This document shows positions 55,085 to 62,468 of a stretch of 64,000 nucleotides of DNA, one piece after another. Below the pieces are notes generated by a model. The model made no database searches. It worked only from the letters and a program-made list of their open reading frames with translations, and was not told the DNA's origin. Each line of letters opens with the position of its first letter. Position 1 is the stretch's first letter. A program made the translations under genes and the position numbers. The stretch lies in the NCBI RefSeq assembly GCF_002802905.1, contig NZ_PEBK01000010.1:1-64000 (forward strand), written 5' to 3'. Source of the DNA: Bifidobacterium simiarum. Lineage in GTDB: Bacteria; Actinomycetota; Actinomycetes; Actinomycetales; Bifidobacteriaceae.

Positions 55085-55092
55085 TCCCTCGC

Positions 55093-55375
55093 ACAGCGGA
55101 GCACGTCGAGCCTCCCGCAACGCCGCAGACACCCCATTCCGCAGCCACACCGTCCTTGCTCATGATGCGTGTGGCTGCAAGGCGCACCGAGGGAAGGCGT
55201 ACGAAGGTACGTCGACCGAGGAGCAACGCCGCAGACCCACATTCCGCAGCCACACCCGTCCTTGCCCATGATGCGTGTGGCCGCAAGGCGCGGGAAGCGA
55301 AGGCGTACAAAGGTACGTCGAGCTTCCCGTAACGCCGCAGACACTCCATCATGACGCCGCAGACACTCCATCATG
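55093..55375. repeat. Array of partial nested-hairpin copies upstream of the lactonase gene
   Basis: Two GCGTGTGGC..CAAGGCG..GTACNAAGGTACGTCGA cores (around 55163 and 55270) lie between CGCAGAC-type arms. In the last copy CATGATG pairs with CATCATG and GGGAAGC with GCTTCCC. A 22-bp unit ending in CCATCATG is repeated exactly at 55332–55353 and 55354–55375 and abuts the lactonase ribosome site. Confidence 0.75.
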
Positions 55376-55393
55376 AGAAAGGACCACCTAGCA

Positions 55394-56365
55394 ATGACGC
55401 TTGGAGAGGATTACCAGCAGCCCGTCCCCGGCCGCATGTACACCATCATCCCGGAGACGCCCGAGCATGTCGAACGGATCCGCCCGTTCATCGACACGCA
55501 TGTGCATCTCATGGAAACCGCCCTGTACTCGTGGTTCAACGATTCCAAGGCCCCCACCTTCGAAGGGCCGTGGGATCCGCTGTTCAAGGCCGGCGACTAT
55601 CTGGCGTCCGATCTGCTCGACGAGACCAAGGGCAGCAACATCGATCTCGTCGGCGCGGTGCATGTTCAGGCCAATGCCGACGATCCGGTGGCCGAAATCG
55701 CCAGCGTGGAGCGACAGAGCAGGGAAACCGGGCTGCCTGTGGTGACCGTCGGTGGCGGGGATCTTTCCTCCCCCGACTTCGCCGCCACTCTGGAACGGGA
55801 GCTGGATCATCCGAGTCTGCGCGGCGTGCGCCAGAACCTCAACATGCACCCGCATCCGCTGTACCACTATGTGAGCCGCTCGTACATGGACGAGCCCTCG
55901 TGGCTCGACGGCCTCGCCCTGCTCGAGCAGCACGGTCTGAGCTTCGACATGCAGCTGTACCCCACGCAGTTCGCCCGTGCCGCCGAAGTGATCGACGCGC
56001 ACCCCAACACCCTGTTCATCATCAACCATGCCGGCATGTGGGCCGACCGCGATCTGGCCGGATTCCAGCTGTGGAAGAACGGGCTGGCGGAGCTCGGCAA
56101 ACGCGACAACGCGGTGATCAAGATTTCCGGCCAGCCGTCGATGGATCATTATTGGACGATCGAGAGCATCAAGCCCGGCATTTACACGGTGCTCGACGCG
56201 TTCGGCATCGATAAGACCATGCTCGCCTCGAACTTCCCGGTCGACAAGCTGCATTGCTCGTACGTGGATCTCGTGCACGCCTACGCGCGCTGTGTGGAAA
56301 CCCTCAGCGAGGACGAGCAGGATGCCCTGTTTGTAGGTAATGCCCACAAATATTACCGCTTCTAG
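55394..56365 (+). CDS. Amidohydrolase-2 family lactonase, probable L-rhamnonolactonase
   Basis: The 323-residue TIM-barrel metal hydrolase is of the COG3618 type, whose members include L-fucono- and L-rhamnono-lactonases. It would open the sugar lactone to L-rhamnonate, between the SDR and RhmD steps. Visible features are the HxH metal motif in FIDTHVHLMET (about residue 36), the histidine in FIINHAGMWADRD, KISGQPSMDHYW and the final Asp in ASNFPVDKL. The ATG at 55394 is chosen because GAAAGGA lies 10 bases upstream; the in-frame ATG at 55373 lies in a repeat and lacks a ribosome site. Sequence alone does not fix the lactone accepted. Confidence 0.87.
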   Translation: MTLGEDYQQPVPGRMYTIIPETPEHVERIRPFIDTHVHLMETALYSWFNDSKAPTFEGPWDPLFKAGDYLASDLLDETKGSNIDLVGAVHVQANADDPVAEIASVERQSRETGLPVVTVGGGDLSSPDFAATLERELDHPSLRGVRQNLNMHPHPLYHYVSRSYMDEPSWLDGLALLEQHGLSFDMQLYPTQFARAAEVIDAHPNTLFIINHAGMWADRDLAGFQLWKNGLAELGKRDNAVIKISGQPSMDHYWTIESIKPGIYTVLDAFGIDKTMLASNFPVDKLHCSYVDLVHAYARCVETLSEDEQDALFVGNAHKYYRF

Positions 56366-56469
56366 TGGTTGACGGTGATGGAGCGTCTTCGGCGTTGCGG
56401 AAGACTCGACGTACCACCGTACGCCTTCGTCTCCCGCGCCTTGAAGACGCACACATCACCGTCAACCAC
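56365..56469. repeat. Nested hairpin element, copy 5 (starts at the lactonase stop codon)
   Basis: Perfect 16-bp outer arms GTGGTTGACGGTGATG (56365–56380, starting at the last base of the TAG stop) and CATCACCGTCAACCAC (56454–56469). Middle arms are GCGGAAGA and TCTCCCGC with one wobble pair, and the apex is GTACCACCGTAC. It lies between two convergent genes and may terminate both. Confidence 0.88.
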
Positions 56470-56494
56470 CGGCAGCTCAAGCGATTAATTTCAC

Positions 56495-57856
56495 CTACGC
56501 GGCGGAAACGCCGACTCGGGCGGTGGTATCGGCACGGCCCCGCCCCGTCGTCAGTCGCACGACGAGGCCGCCGAACACGCCGGAGAGGGCCGCCACCACG
56601 ACGAACGCCCACAGCGCCACGTCGATCACGCCCGGCACGAGCAGCGACGGCAGCACCAGCGAGGCGAAGGCGCAGGGAATGCGGCCGATGCCAAGGATCA
56701 GGCTCTGCGCCTCAGCGGACACCGCCACCGGGAACGTCTCCTGCGTCCACACCTTGGCGTTCATCTCACCGGCGAAGTTGCCGAAGAACTGGAACAGCAT
56801 CACGGCGAGGGCCGTGGACCACATCGTGCCGCCGACCGCCATGATCGCCATGGCCAGCACCTGCGCGGCAGCGCCCACCCAGAACAGGCGGTCGCGCCAC
56901 ACGCCCTTCGGCACCCGGCCGTAGGCCATGCCGCCCGCCACGCACAGCACCGCGGCGACGATGCCGATGAACACCGCCTGCATCTGCGAAGCGTGCTGGG
57001 AGACCAGCAGATACGTCTGGAACTGGTTGATGGTGTTGGCCATGAGATTCCACATCACGTAGAACAGCGCCAGCACCGAGAACAGCAGCGCGTAGCTGCG
57101 TCCGGTCCGCTCATGCACCGATCGCAGCACGTCGACGATGCCCATCGAACGGGTGGACGGGGAGTCGTCGACCCCGGCCGAAAAGGCGGCCCGCTCACGA
57201 TCGGCGGCCGCACGATGCAGGCGGGAGATGCGCTGATCCGCCACGCGCCACAGCGCCGTGCCCAGGGCGACGACCGCCAGCAGGCCGAAGACTACGCGCG
57301 CACCAAGGAATCCCAGAGGACTGACGGCCAGCGCGAGCACGTACGGTCCGAGGATGCCAGCCGACCACAGCACCTGCGTGCGGCTCACCAGCTGACCCTT
57401 CAGCGTCTCGTCGGGCACGTCGTGTGTGATCACGCTGATCGACACCGGCAGATCGAAGCCCACGGCGAGCGCGGCCACGCCGATGCCCAGGGCCAGCACG
57501 ATGAAGTTCGGGGCCGCGGCACAGGCGGCGAGCGCGATCGCGCAGACGAAGGCGTTGAGGTTGAACATGCGGACCAGTCCGAAGCGCTGGGCGACGAATC
57601 CGCCGCAGAACGAGCCGGCGGCGAAGGCGAAGGTCAGGATCGCGGAGACCGCGCCGACCTGCGCGGCGTTCATCTGGAGGCCTTCGCGCCACAATGCCAG
57701 CGTGGAGCTCAGGGCGAGGATGGTGCCGGCGCCGAGGAACGAGCCGAGTCCCGCGGCCATGCCCAGCGTGCCGTATGCCCTATCCGTCGACGCCGTCGCC
57801 CCGTCCTGTGCCGACTTGCCCGGGGTGGGGGTCTGCGCCTGTGTTGATGCCTTCAT
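56495..57856 (-). CDS. MFS transporter of the rhamnose locus
   Basis: This 453-residue protein has 12 predicted membrane segments, and its N-terminal ~30 residues are hydrophilic. The first half carries GGFVAQRFGLVRMF and DLPVSISVITHDVP, and the layout resembles sugar-porter-like MFS proteins. The central loop (about 215–250) is long and charged. The ATG at 57856 follows AAGGAGA. A copy of the locus operator lies at 57926–57942, upstream of this gene, which places it in the rhamnose regulon. Uptake of L-rhamnose or a rhamnoside by proton symport is inferred. Confidence 0.87.
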   Translation of the reverse strand: MKASTQAQTPTPGKSAQDGATASTDRAYGTLGMAAGLGSFLGAGTILALSSTLALWREGLQMNAAQVGAVSAILTFAFAAGSFCGGFVAQRFGLVRMFNLNAFVCAIALAACAAAPNFIVLALGIGVAALAVGFDLPVSISVITHDVPDETLKGQLVSRTQVLWSAGILGPYVLALAVSPLGFLGARVVFGLLAVVALGTALWRVADQRISRLHRAAADRERAAFSAGVDDSPSTRSMGIVDVLRSVHERTGRSYALLFSVLALFYVMWNLMANTINQFQTYLLVSQHASQMQAVFIGIVAAVLCVAGGMAYGRVPKGVWRDRLFWVGAAAQVLAMAIMAVGGTMWSTALAVMLFQFFGNFAGEMNAKVWTQETFPVAVSAEAQSLILGIGRIPCAFASLVLPSLLVPGVIDVALWAFVVVAALSGVFGGLVVRLTTGRGRADTTARVGVSAA

Positions 57857-57900
57857 GCCGTCTCTCCTTGATCGAACGCTACGATCGCAAAACGGCCATC

Positions 57901-57943
57901 ACCTTACCACCGACAGGGACACCGTCCCGATATCTGGTATTTT
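57901..57943 (-). promoter_or_regulatory. MFS gene promoter with third copy of the operator
   Basis: GTCCC-N7-GGTATTT (plus strand 57924–57942) matches the rhmD operator GTCCC-N7-GGGATTT, including the central ATAT. On the minus strand a -10-like TAAGGT lies 17 bp from the operator edge, the same geometry as at the other two sites. Confidence 0.5.
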
Positions 57944-58017
57944 CCACCACCTGTGGCCAAAATCACACGAACCGGCGCTTCCCATGCCTCATACGACCGA
58001 TGCGGTCGACATCCTCG

Positions 58018-58230
58018 GCACCTCATCCGACCGGCTTCGCCGGCCACCTTCCCCTCAAGGGGAAGGCAAGATGTTTCACTCCCTTAGGCTTCCCCCTGGG
58101 CTGAGCCGTAAAGAAAACGCCAGAGGCGTTTTTAGGCGAAGGTTCGCTGACAAGCGAACGGATGACAGCCGGCCGCGAGGCCGTCCGCTCTTGCGGATGA
58201 AGCTGGCAGCCGAAGGCTGACTGATGAGGG
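58018..58230. repeat. REP-like repeats and variable hairpin downstream of proB
   Basis: A CCGGC-type unit (58018–58070), a variable-hairpin scaffold GGCTGAGCCGTAAAG with stem AAAACGCC/GGCGTTTT and TAGGCGAAGG (58098–58135), a TTCGCT/AGCGAA second stem, and an inverted CAGTCAGCC-type unit (58205–58230). The 406-bp gap between the MFS and proB genes holds no gene. Confidence 0.75.
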
Positions 58231-58262
58231 GCCGGATAACAACACCTGCCGGCGTTCCGCCC

Positions 58263-59396
58263 CTACAGCAGGACGAGGTCGTCGCGGTGGACGAGGGGAT
58301 GCGCGTATTCGGGGCCGAGCAGCTTGCGCAGCTGGGCGCTGGTCCGACCCAGCGTCTGCGGGATCTCTTCGGAGTCGAATCCGGACAGTCCCTTCGCCAG
58401 CCGGTTGCCCTGCTCGTCGACGATCAGCACCGGGTCGCCGGCGGAGAACTCCCCCGTCACGCCGACTACGCCGGCGGACAGCAGACTCGCCCGGCCGCCG
58501 CGGATCGCCTTCGCCGCTCCCTCGTCGGCCACCAGCGTGCCGCGCGGGTCGGCCGCGAATCCGATCCACAGCCGTCGCGAGGTGCCGCGGCGCTTGATCG
58601 GGGCGAACACGGTGCCCACCCGGTCGCCCATCAGGGCCGGTCCGGCATTCGACGCCTTGGTGAGCACGGTGGGGATGCCGGAGACCGCCGCCACGCGCGC
58701 GGCCTCGAGTTTGGTGACCATGCCGCCGGTGCCCACCGACGATCCGGTGCCGCCGATGCGCACGTTTTCCAACGTGTCGAGCACGTTCGGCACGTACGGG
58801 ATGCGCTGCGATCCCGGTTCCTTGGGCGGCGCCGTGTACAGTCCGTCCACGTCGGTGAGCAGGACGAGCGCGTCGGCCCTCACGATGTTGGCCACGAGCG
58901 CGGAGAGCCGGTCGTTGTCGCCGAAGCGGATCTCGTTGCTGGCCAGCGCGTCGTTCTCGTTGACGATCGGCACCACGCCCAGTTCCAGCAGTCGGTCCAG
59001 CGTACGCTGCACGTTGCGGTACTGGGTGGCCTGAATGGTGTCGCGGGCGGTGATCAGAATCTGCCCGACTTTCAGCCCGTATCGGGCGAACGCGGACTCG
59101 TACTGGCTCATCAGCAGCCCCTGGCCCACCGAGGCGGCCGCCTGCTGGGTGGCCACGTCGGTGGGTCGGGAGTCGAAGCCGAGCGGGCCGAAGCCCGCGG
59201 CGATCGCACCGGAGGAGACCAGCACGATCCGCGCGTCCATCCGTACGGTCCGGGCGATGGCCGACACCAGTCCGTTCAGTCTGACGGGGTCGAGGTGGCC
59301 GGAGCTCGACGTGAGCGAACTGGATCCCACCTTCACCACAATGGTGCGTGCCTCGGCGATGGACCGCCGGACTTCGTTCTGTGACTGCGTGGACAT
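58263..59396 (-). CDS. proB: Glutamate 5-kinase
   Basis: ProB phosphorylates L-glutamate in the first step of proline synthesis and is normally inhibited by proline. The 377-residue product has the amino acid kinase domain (IVVKVGSSSLT, LVSSGAIAAGFGPL, NENDALASNEIRFGDNDRLSALVA, GTGGMVTKLEAARVA). A C-terminal PUA domain follows (from about residue 285). The ATG at 59396 fits the family start. It follows obgE on the same strand, a common actinobacterial order. Confidence 0.96.
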   Translation of the reverse strand: MSTQSQNEVRRSIAEARTIVVKVGSSSLTSSSGHLDPVRLNGLVSAIARTVRMDARIVLVSSGAIAAGFGPLGFDSRPTDVATQQAAASVGQGLLMSQYESAFARYGLKVGQILITARDTIQATQYRNVQRTLDRLLELGVVPIVNENDALASNEIRFGDNDRLSALVANIVRADALVLLTDVDGLYTAPPKEPGSQRIPYVPNVLDTLENVRIGGTGSSVGTGGMVTKLEAARVAAVSGIPTVLTKASNAGPALMGDRVGTVFAPIKRRGTSRRLWIGFAADPRGTLVADEGAAKAIRGGRASLLSAGVVGVTGEFSAGDPVLIVDEQGNRLAKGLSGFDSEEIPQTLGRTSAQLRKLLGPEYAHPLVHRDDLVLL

Positions 59397-59500
59397 GATG
59401 TCTCTGTCGCCTTCTTATCTTCCGCTTGGGTTTCCGCGGGTCCGCCGCGGATTATCGGGCAGCCGGCGGACCCGTCGATCGGCCGACTGCCGGAACGGGA

Positions 59501-61216
59501 CTACTGCCGCTTGGCGGCCGTACCCTTGCCGTCCTTGCCGGGATCGCCCCGATCCTCGCCGAGACGGTCGATCAGGCTGGTCTCGTCGTTCGGATCGTCG
59601 AGCACGGTCGGGTCGGACCAGTGGCCGGCCTCGCGCTCGGCCTGCATGGCGGCGCGGACGGCCGACTTCGCGTCCATCCACTCATGGTATTCGCGTCGGC
59701 GTTCGGTGTTGGTGCGTCGGCGGGCGTAGCCGTCGTCCTGCAGACGCAGATCCTGTCCGCGCACGGCCTGCGGGGTGCCGTCCAGCATCTCCGCGCCGGC
59801 GGCCACGGTCGGATCCCAGTCGAAGGCCACCGCACGGTCGCCGCGGCCGATATGCACCTCGTCGCCGGGGTGGGCGCCCAGCTTGCGCAGTGCGTCCTCC
59901 ACGCCGAGTCGGGCGAGACGGTCGGCGAGGTAGCCCACGGCCTCCTCGTTGTCGAAGTTGGTCTGCACCACCCAGCGTTCGGGCTTGGATCCGGTGACGA
60001 CGTACCAGAAGTTGCCGTCGCGATCCTGCTCGCGCTCGATCTCGAAGTCGATGCCGAGACCGCTGCGTCCGCCGCGGCGGCGCGGACGGCCGGCGTCCTC
60101 GAGCGGACGGATCACCACGCGGGCCTCGTCCTCGGCCTCCTCCTGGGCACGCACCTTCTCGCGCATCTCGTCCACGATGCCCATCAGCGCGAACGAAAGC
60201 TCCTTGAGACCCTCATGCGAGGCGGTGGAGACGATGAACGTCTTCAGGCCCATCTTCTCGAACTCCGGGCGGACGAATTCGGCCAGCTCCTTGGCCTCGG
60301 GCACGTCGACCTTGTTGAGCACGATGATGCGCGGGCGTTCGGCGATCGGGATCGCACCCAGCGGCAGCTTGAGCTCGTCGGCGTAGATGGCCAGCTCCTT
60401 CTCCAGCGCCTCGTAGTCGGCGATCGGGTCGCGGTTCGGCTCCAGCGTGGCGCAGTCGACCACATGGGCGATCACCTCGGTGCGCTCGATGTGGCGGAGG
60501 AACTCGAGACCGAGGCCCTTGCCCTGCGAGGCGCCGGGGATCAGACCGGGCACGTCGGCCATGGTGAAGCGCTTCTCGCCGGCAAGCACCACGCCGAGGT
60601 TCGGCACCAGCGTGGTGAACGGGTAGTCGGCGATCTTCGGCTTGGCGGCGCTCATCGCGGCGATCAGCGACGACTTGCCGGCACTCGGGAAGCCCACCAG
60701 CGCCACGTCGGCGATGGATTTGAGCTCCAGCACGAGGTCACGTTCCTCGCCCGGCTCGCCCAGCAGCGCGAATCCGGGGGCACGGCGGGCGCGATTGGCC
60801 AGCGAACGGTTGCCGAGGCCGCCGTTGCCGCCTTCCGCGGCCACGAACCGGTCGCCCTTGCGGCGCAGATCGGCCAGCGGCTTGCCCGGCCGCTTCTGCT
60901 CGCCCGGACCGCCCTTGGCGGTGAACACCACGGTGCCCAGCGGCACGGGCAGGATCAGGTCGGCGCCCTTGCTGCCGTCCTTGTCGCCGCCGAGACCCTG
61001 CGTGCCCGAGGGGGCCGCGCGGTGCGGCAGGAACCTGAAGTCCATCAGACTGGTGGCGTTCGGATCCGCCACGAAGATCACCGAGCCGCCGTCACCGCCG
61101 TCACCGCCGTCCGGTCCCGCCAGCGGCTTGTACTTCTCGCGGCGAATCGACGCCGCGCCGTTGCCACCATCGCCGCCCTTGACATGGACGGTCACTCGAT
61201 CCACAAAATCACTCAT
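59501..61216 (-). CDS. obgE: Obg family GTPase (CgtA)
   Basis: ObgE is an essential GTPase that binds the 50S subunit and links ribosome assembly to the stringent response. The 571-residue product has the Gly-rich Obg fold ([30 protein letters not shown]). The G domain follows with G1 GFPSAGKSS (near 175), G3 DVPGLI and G4 NKVD. The actinobacterial OCT domain (about 360–440) and a hydrophilic C-terminal tail complete it. The ATG at 61216 has a GGTGAAGAG ribosome site. It lies downstream of rplU–rpmA, separated by a terminator. Confidence 0.97.
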   Translation of the reverse strand: MSDFVDRVTVHVKGGDGGNGAASIRREKYKPLAGPDGGDGGDGGSVIFVADPNATSLMDFRFLPHRAAPSGTQGLGGDKDGSKGADLILPVPLGTVVFTAKGGPGEQKRPGKPLADLRRKGDRFVAAEGGNGGLGNRSLANRARRAPGFALLGEPGEERDLVLELKSIADVALVGFPSAGKSSLIAAMSAAKPKIADYPFTTLVPNLGVVLAGEKRFTMADVPGLIPGASQGKGLGLEFLRHIERTEVIAHVVDCATLEPNRDPIADYEALEKELAIYADELKLPLGAIPIAERPRIIVLNKVDVPEAKELAEFVRPEFEKMGLKTFIVSTASHEGLKELSFALMGIVDEMREKVRAQEEAEDEARVVIRPLEDAGRPRRRGGRSGLGIDFEIEREQDRDGNFWYVVTGSKPERWVVQTNFDNEEAVGYLADRLARLGVEDALRKLGAHPGDEVHIGRGDRAVAFDWDPTVAAGAEMLDGTPQAVRGQDLRLQDDGYARRRTNTERRREYHEWMDAKSAVRAAMQAEREAGHWSDPTVLDDPNDETSLIDRLGEDRGDPGKDGKGTAAKRQ

Positions 61217-61318
61217 AACTCTTCACCTTACCGGCTGGTGCTGAGGTCACCGCCGTTGCCTATGTTCCGGTTGTCCGTTCCGGGCCGGCACGTCCACAAG
61301 GGTTCGGCCCGTACGCAT

Positions 61319-61368
61319 ACGAAAAGGCCGCATCCGGTGTGTCGAGCGCACGGATGCGGCCTTTCGCT
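61319..61368 (-). terminator. Terminator of the rplU–rpmA operon
   Basis: A 14-bp stem, AAAGGCCGCATCCG with CGGATGCGGCCTTT, is followed on the minus strand by TTTTCG, 45 bases after rpmA. Confidence 0.85.
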
Positions 61369-61409
61369 AAAAAGCCAGATCAGCTCTGCGGGGTGTGCCG
61401 AGACGAATC

Positions 61410-61661
61410 TCAGGCGGCCACCACGTCGACGACCTTGCGGTCGCGGCGGACACCGAACTGCACGGTGCCATCGGCCAGAGCGAACAGGGTGTGGTCCTTG
61501 CCCAGGCCCACGTTGTGGCCGGGGTGGAAGTTGGTGCCACGCTGGCGAACGATGATGTTGCCGGCGACGACGGCTTCACCGCCGAACTTCTTCACACCGA
61601 GGTACTGAGGATTCGAATCGCGACCGTTGCGTGAGCTGGACGCGCCCTTCTTATGTGCCAT
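61410..61661 (-). CDS. rpmA: 50S ribosomal protein L27
   Basis: The N-terminal tail of L27 reaches into the peptidyl transferase centre. The 83-residue product begins [29 protein letters not shown], the full family signature, with no N-terminal propeptide. It lies 36 bases downstream of rplU on the same strand, the universal rplU–rpmA pair. The ATG at 61661 is preceded by GAAAGGACAAG. Confidence 0.98.
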   Translation of the reverse strand: MAHKKGASSSRNGRDSNPQYLGVKKFGGEAVVAGNIIVRQRGTNFHPGHNVGLGKDHTLFALADGTVQFGVRRDRKVVDVVAA

Positions 61662-61697
61662 TTGACTTGTCCTTTCGAGTTTGTAAAAACCTGTAGC

Positions 61698-62006
61698 TCA
61701 GGCGATCGCGGTGATCTTCACCACGGTCAGCGGCTGGCGGTGGCCCTTGCGACGGGCAACGCCGGTCTTGTTCTTGAACTTCTGGATGTTGATCTTCGGA
61801 CCCTTGGCCTCGTCGTCAACGACCTCGCCCTTGGCGGAGACGTTCGCCAGATCCTTGGCGGCCACGGTCACCTTGGCGCCGTCGACGAGCAGAGCAACCG
61901 GGAACTCCACGGTATCGCCCTTCTTGGCATCGAGACGGTTGACGATGATCTCGTCGCCGACCTCGACCTTTTCCTGATGGCCACCGGCCTTCACAATCGC
62001 GTACAT
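61698..62006 (-). CDS. rplU: 50S ribosomal protein L21
   Basis: L21 binds 23S rRNA and is a structural large-subunit protein. The 102-residue product begins [20 protein letters not shown] and contains [30 protein letters not shown], the family signature. The ATG at 62006 has a short AGGTAGGG ribosome site. It lies downstream of the RNase E/G gene with 460 bp of repeat-rich DNA between them. Confidence 0.98.
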   Translation of the reverse strand: MYAIVKAGGHQEKVEVGDEIIVNRLDAKKGDTVEFPVALLVDGAKVTVAAKDLANVSAKGEVVDDEAKGPKINIQKFKNKTGVARRKGHRQPLTVVKITAIA

Positions 62007-62102
62007 AGCCCTACCTTGCCTGTTTTGAAAGCTAATTGTCGTCTAGCACGAATTTTGCCCTCACACAGGCATGGCTAGACACCGACAGACTAATTTACAC
62101 AA

Positions 62103-62130
62103 CACGCCGGACTTTCGCAAATCCGGCGTG
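62103..62130 (-). terminator. Hairpin upstream of rplU (terminator or leader structure)
   Basis: CACGCCGGA and TCCGGCGTG form a perfect 9-bp stem with a 10-base loop about 97 bases before rplU. The following bases on the minus strand are TTGTGTAAATT, only weakly T-rich. It may end the RNase E/G transcript or act in an rplU leader. Confidence 0.5.
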
Positions 62131-62205
62131 GATTCCCGTTGAATTATCGATGAAGATCGCGCCGCCGGACTGGGGCGGGAGCAGTTACTTCTCCTCTCCA
62201 GCGAT

Positions 62206-62327
62206 ACCCCCTCATCAGTCGGCTCACGCCGACAGCTTCCCCCCAAGGGGAAGCCTGAAAAGAACGAAGCACCTTGCCTTCCCCTCGAGGGGAAGGTGGC
62301 CGGCGAAGCCGGTCGGATGAGGTGTCC
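62206..62327. repeat. REP-like repeats between RNase E/G and rplU
   Basis: A CCTCATCAGTCGGC unit with TTCCCCCCAAGGGGAA (62210–62254) is followed by an inverted CCGGC-type unit with CCTTCCCCTCGAGGGGAAGG (62277–62321). Confidence 0.8.
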
Positions 62328-62331
62328 CGAA

Positions 62332-62364
62332 CTACTTCTCCTCGCCGGCAGCGGCTTGGGTAGC
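62332..62364 (-). repeat. Second copy of the RNase E/G gene 3' end, including a stop codon
   Basis: Read on the minus strand this encodes ATQAAAGEEK and a TAG stop. It matches the true C-terminus AAQAAAGEDK (TAA) at 62469–62501, with 26/33 identical bases and most differences at third codon positions. Confidence 0.8.
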
Positions 62365-62468
62365 TGAGCCGTGAAGCGGAGAGTCCAGTGGACTCTCCGT
62401 AGGCGAAGGGAGCGGGTCCCACGACCCGCGACGGGCGGCTGCCCCTCCGCGAATCCTCACGAAAGCCG
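62365..62468. mobile_element. Hairpin element inserted at the RNase E/G stop codon (copy D)
   Basis: 104 bp between the two gene-end copies. It has the same scaffold as 11381–11479: CTGAGCCGTGAAG, stem 1 CGGAGAGTCC/GGACTCTCCG, TAGGCGAAGGGAGCGG, then stem 2 GCGGGTC/GACCCGC. Compared with copy A, stem 1 shows a C-G to G-C swap on both sides, a compensatory change. Confidence 0.6.

Noticed and set aside
54463-55393. Several 60–170-codon open frames between the SDR and lactonase genes
   Set aside because: All are translations of repeat units, overlap on both strands, and lack ribosome sites and protein-like composition.
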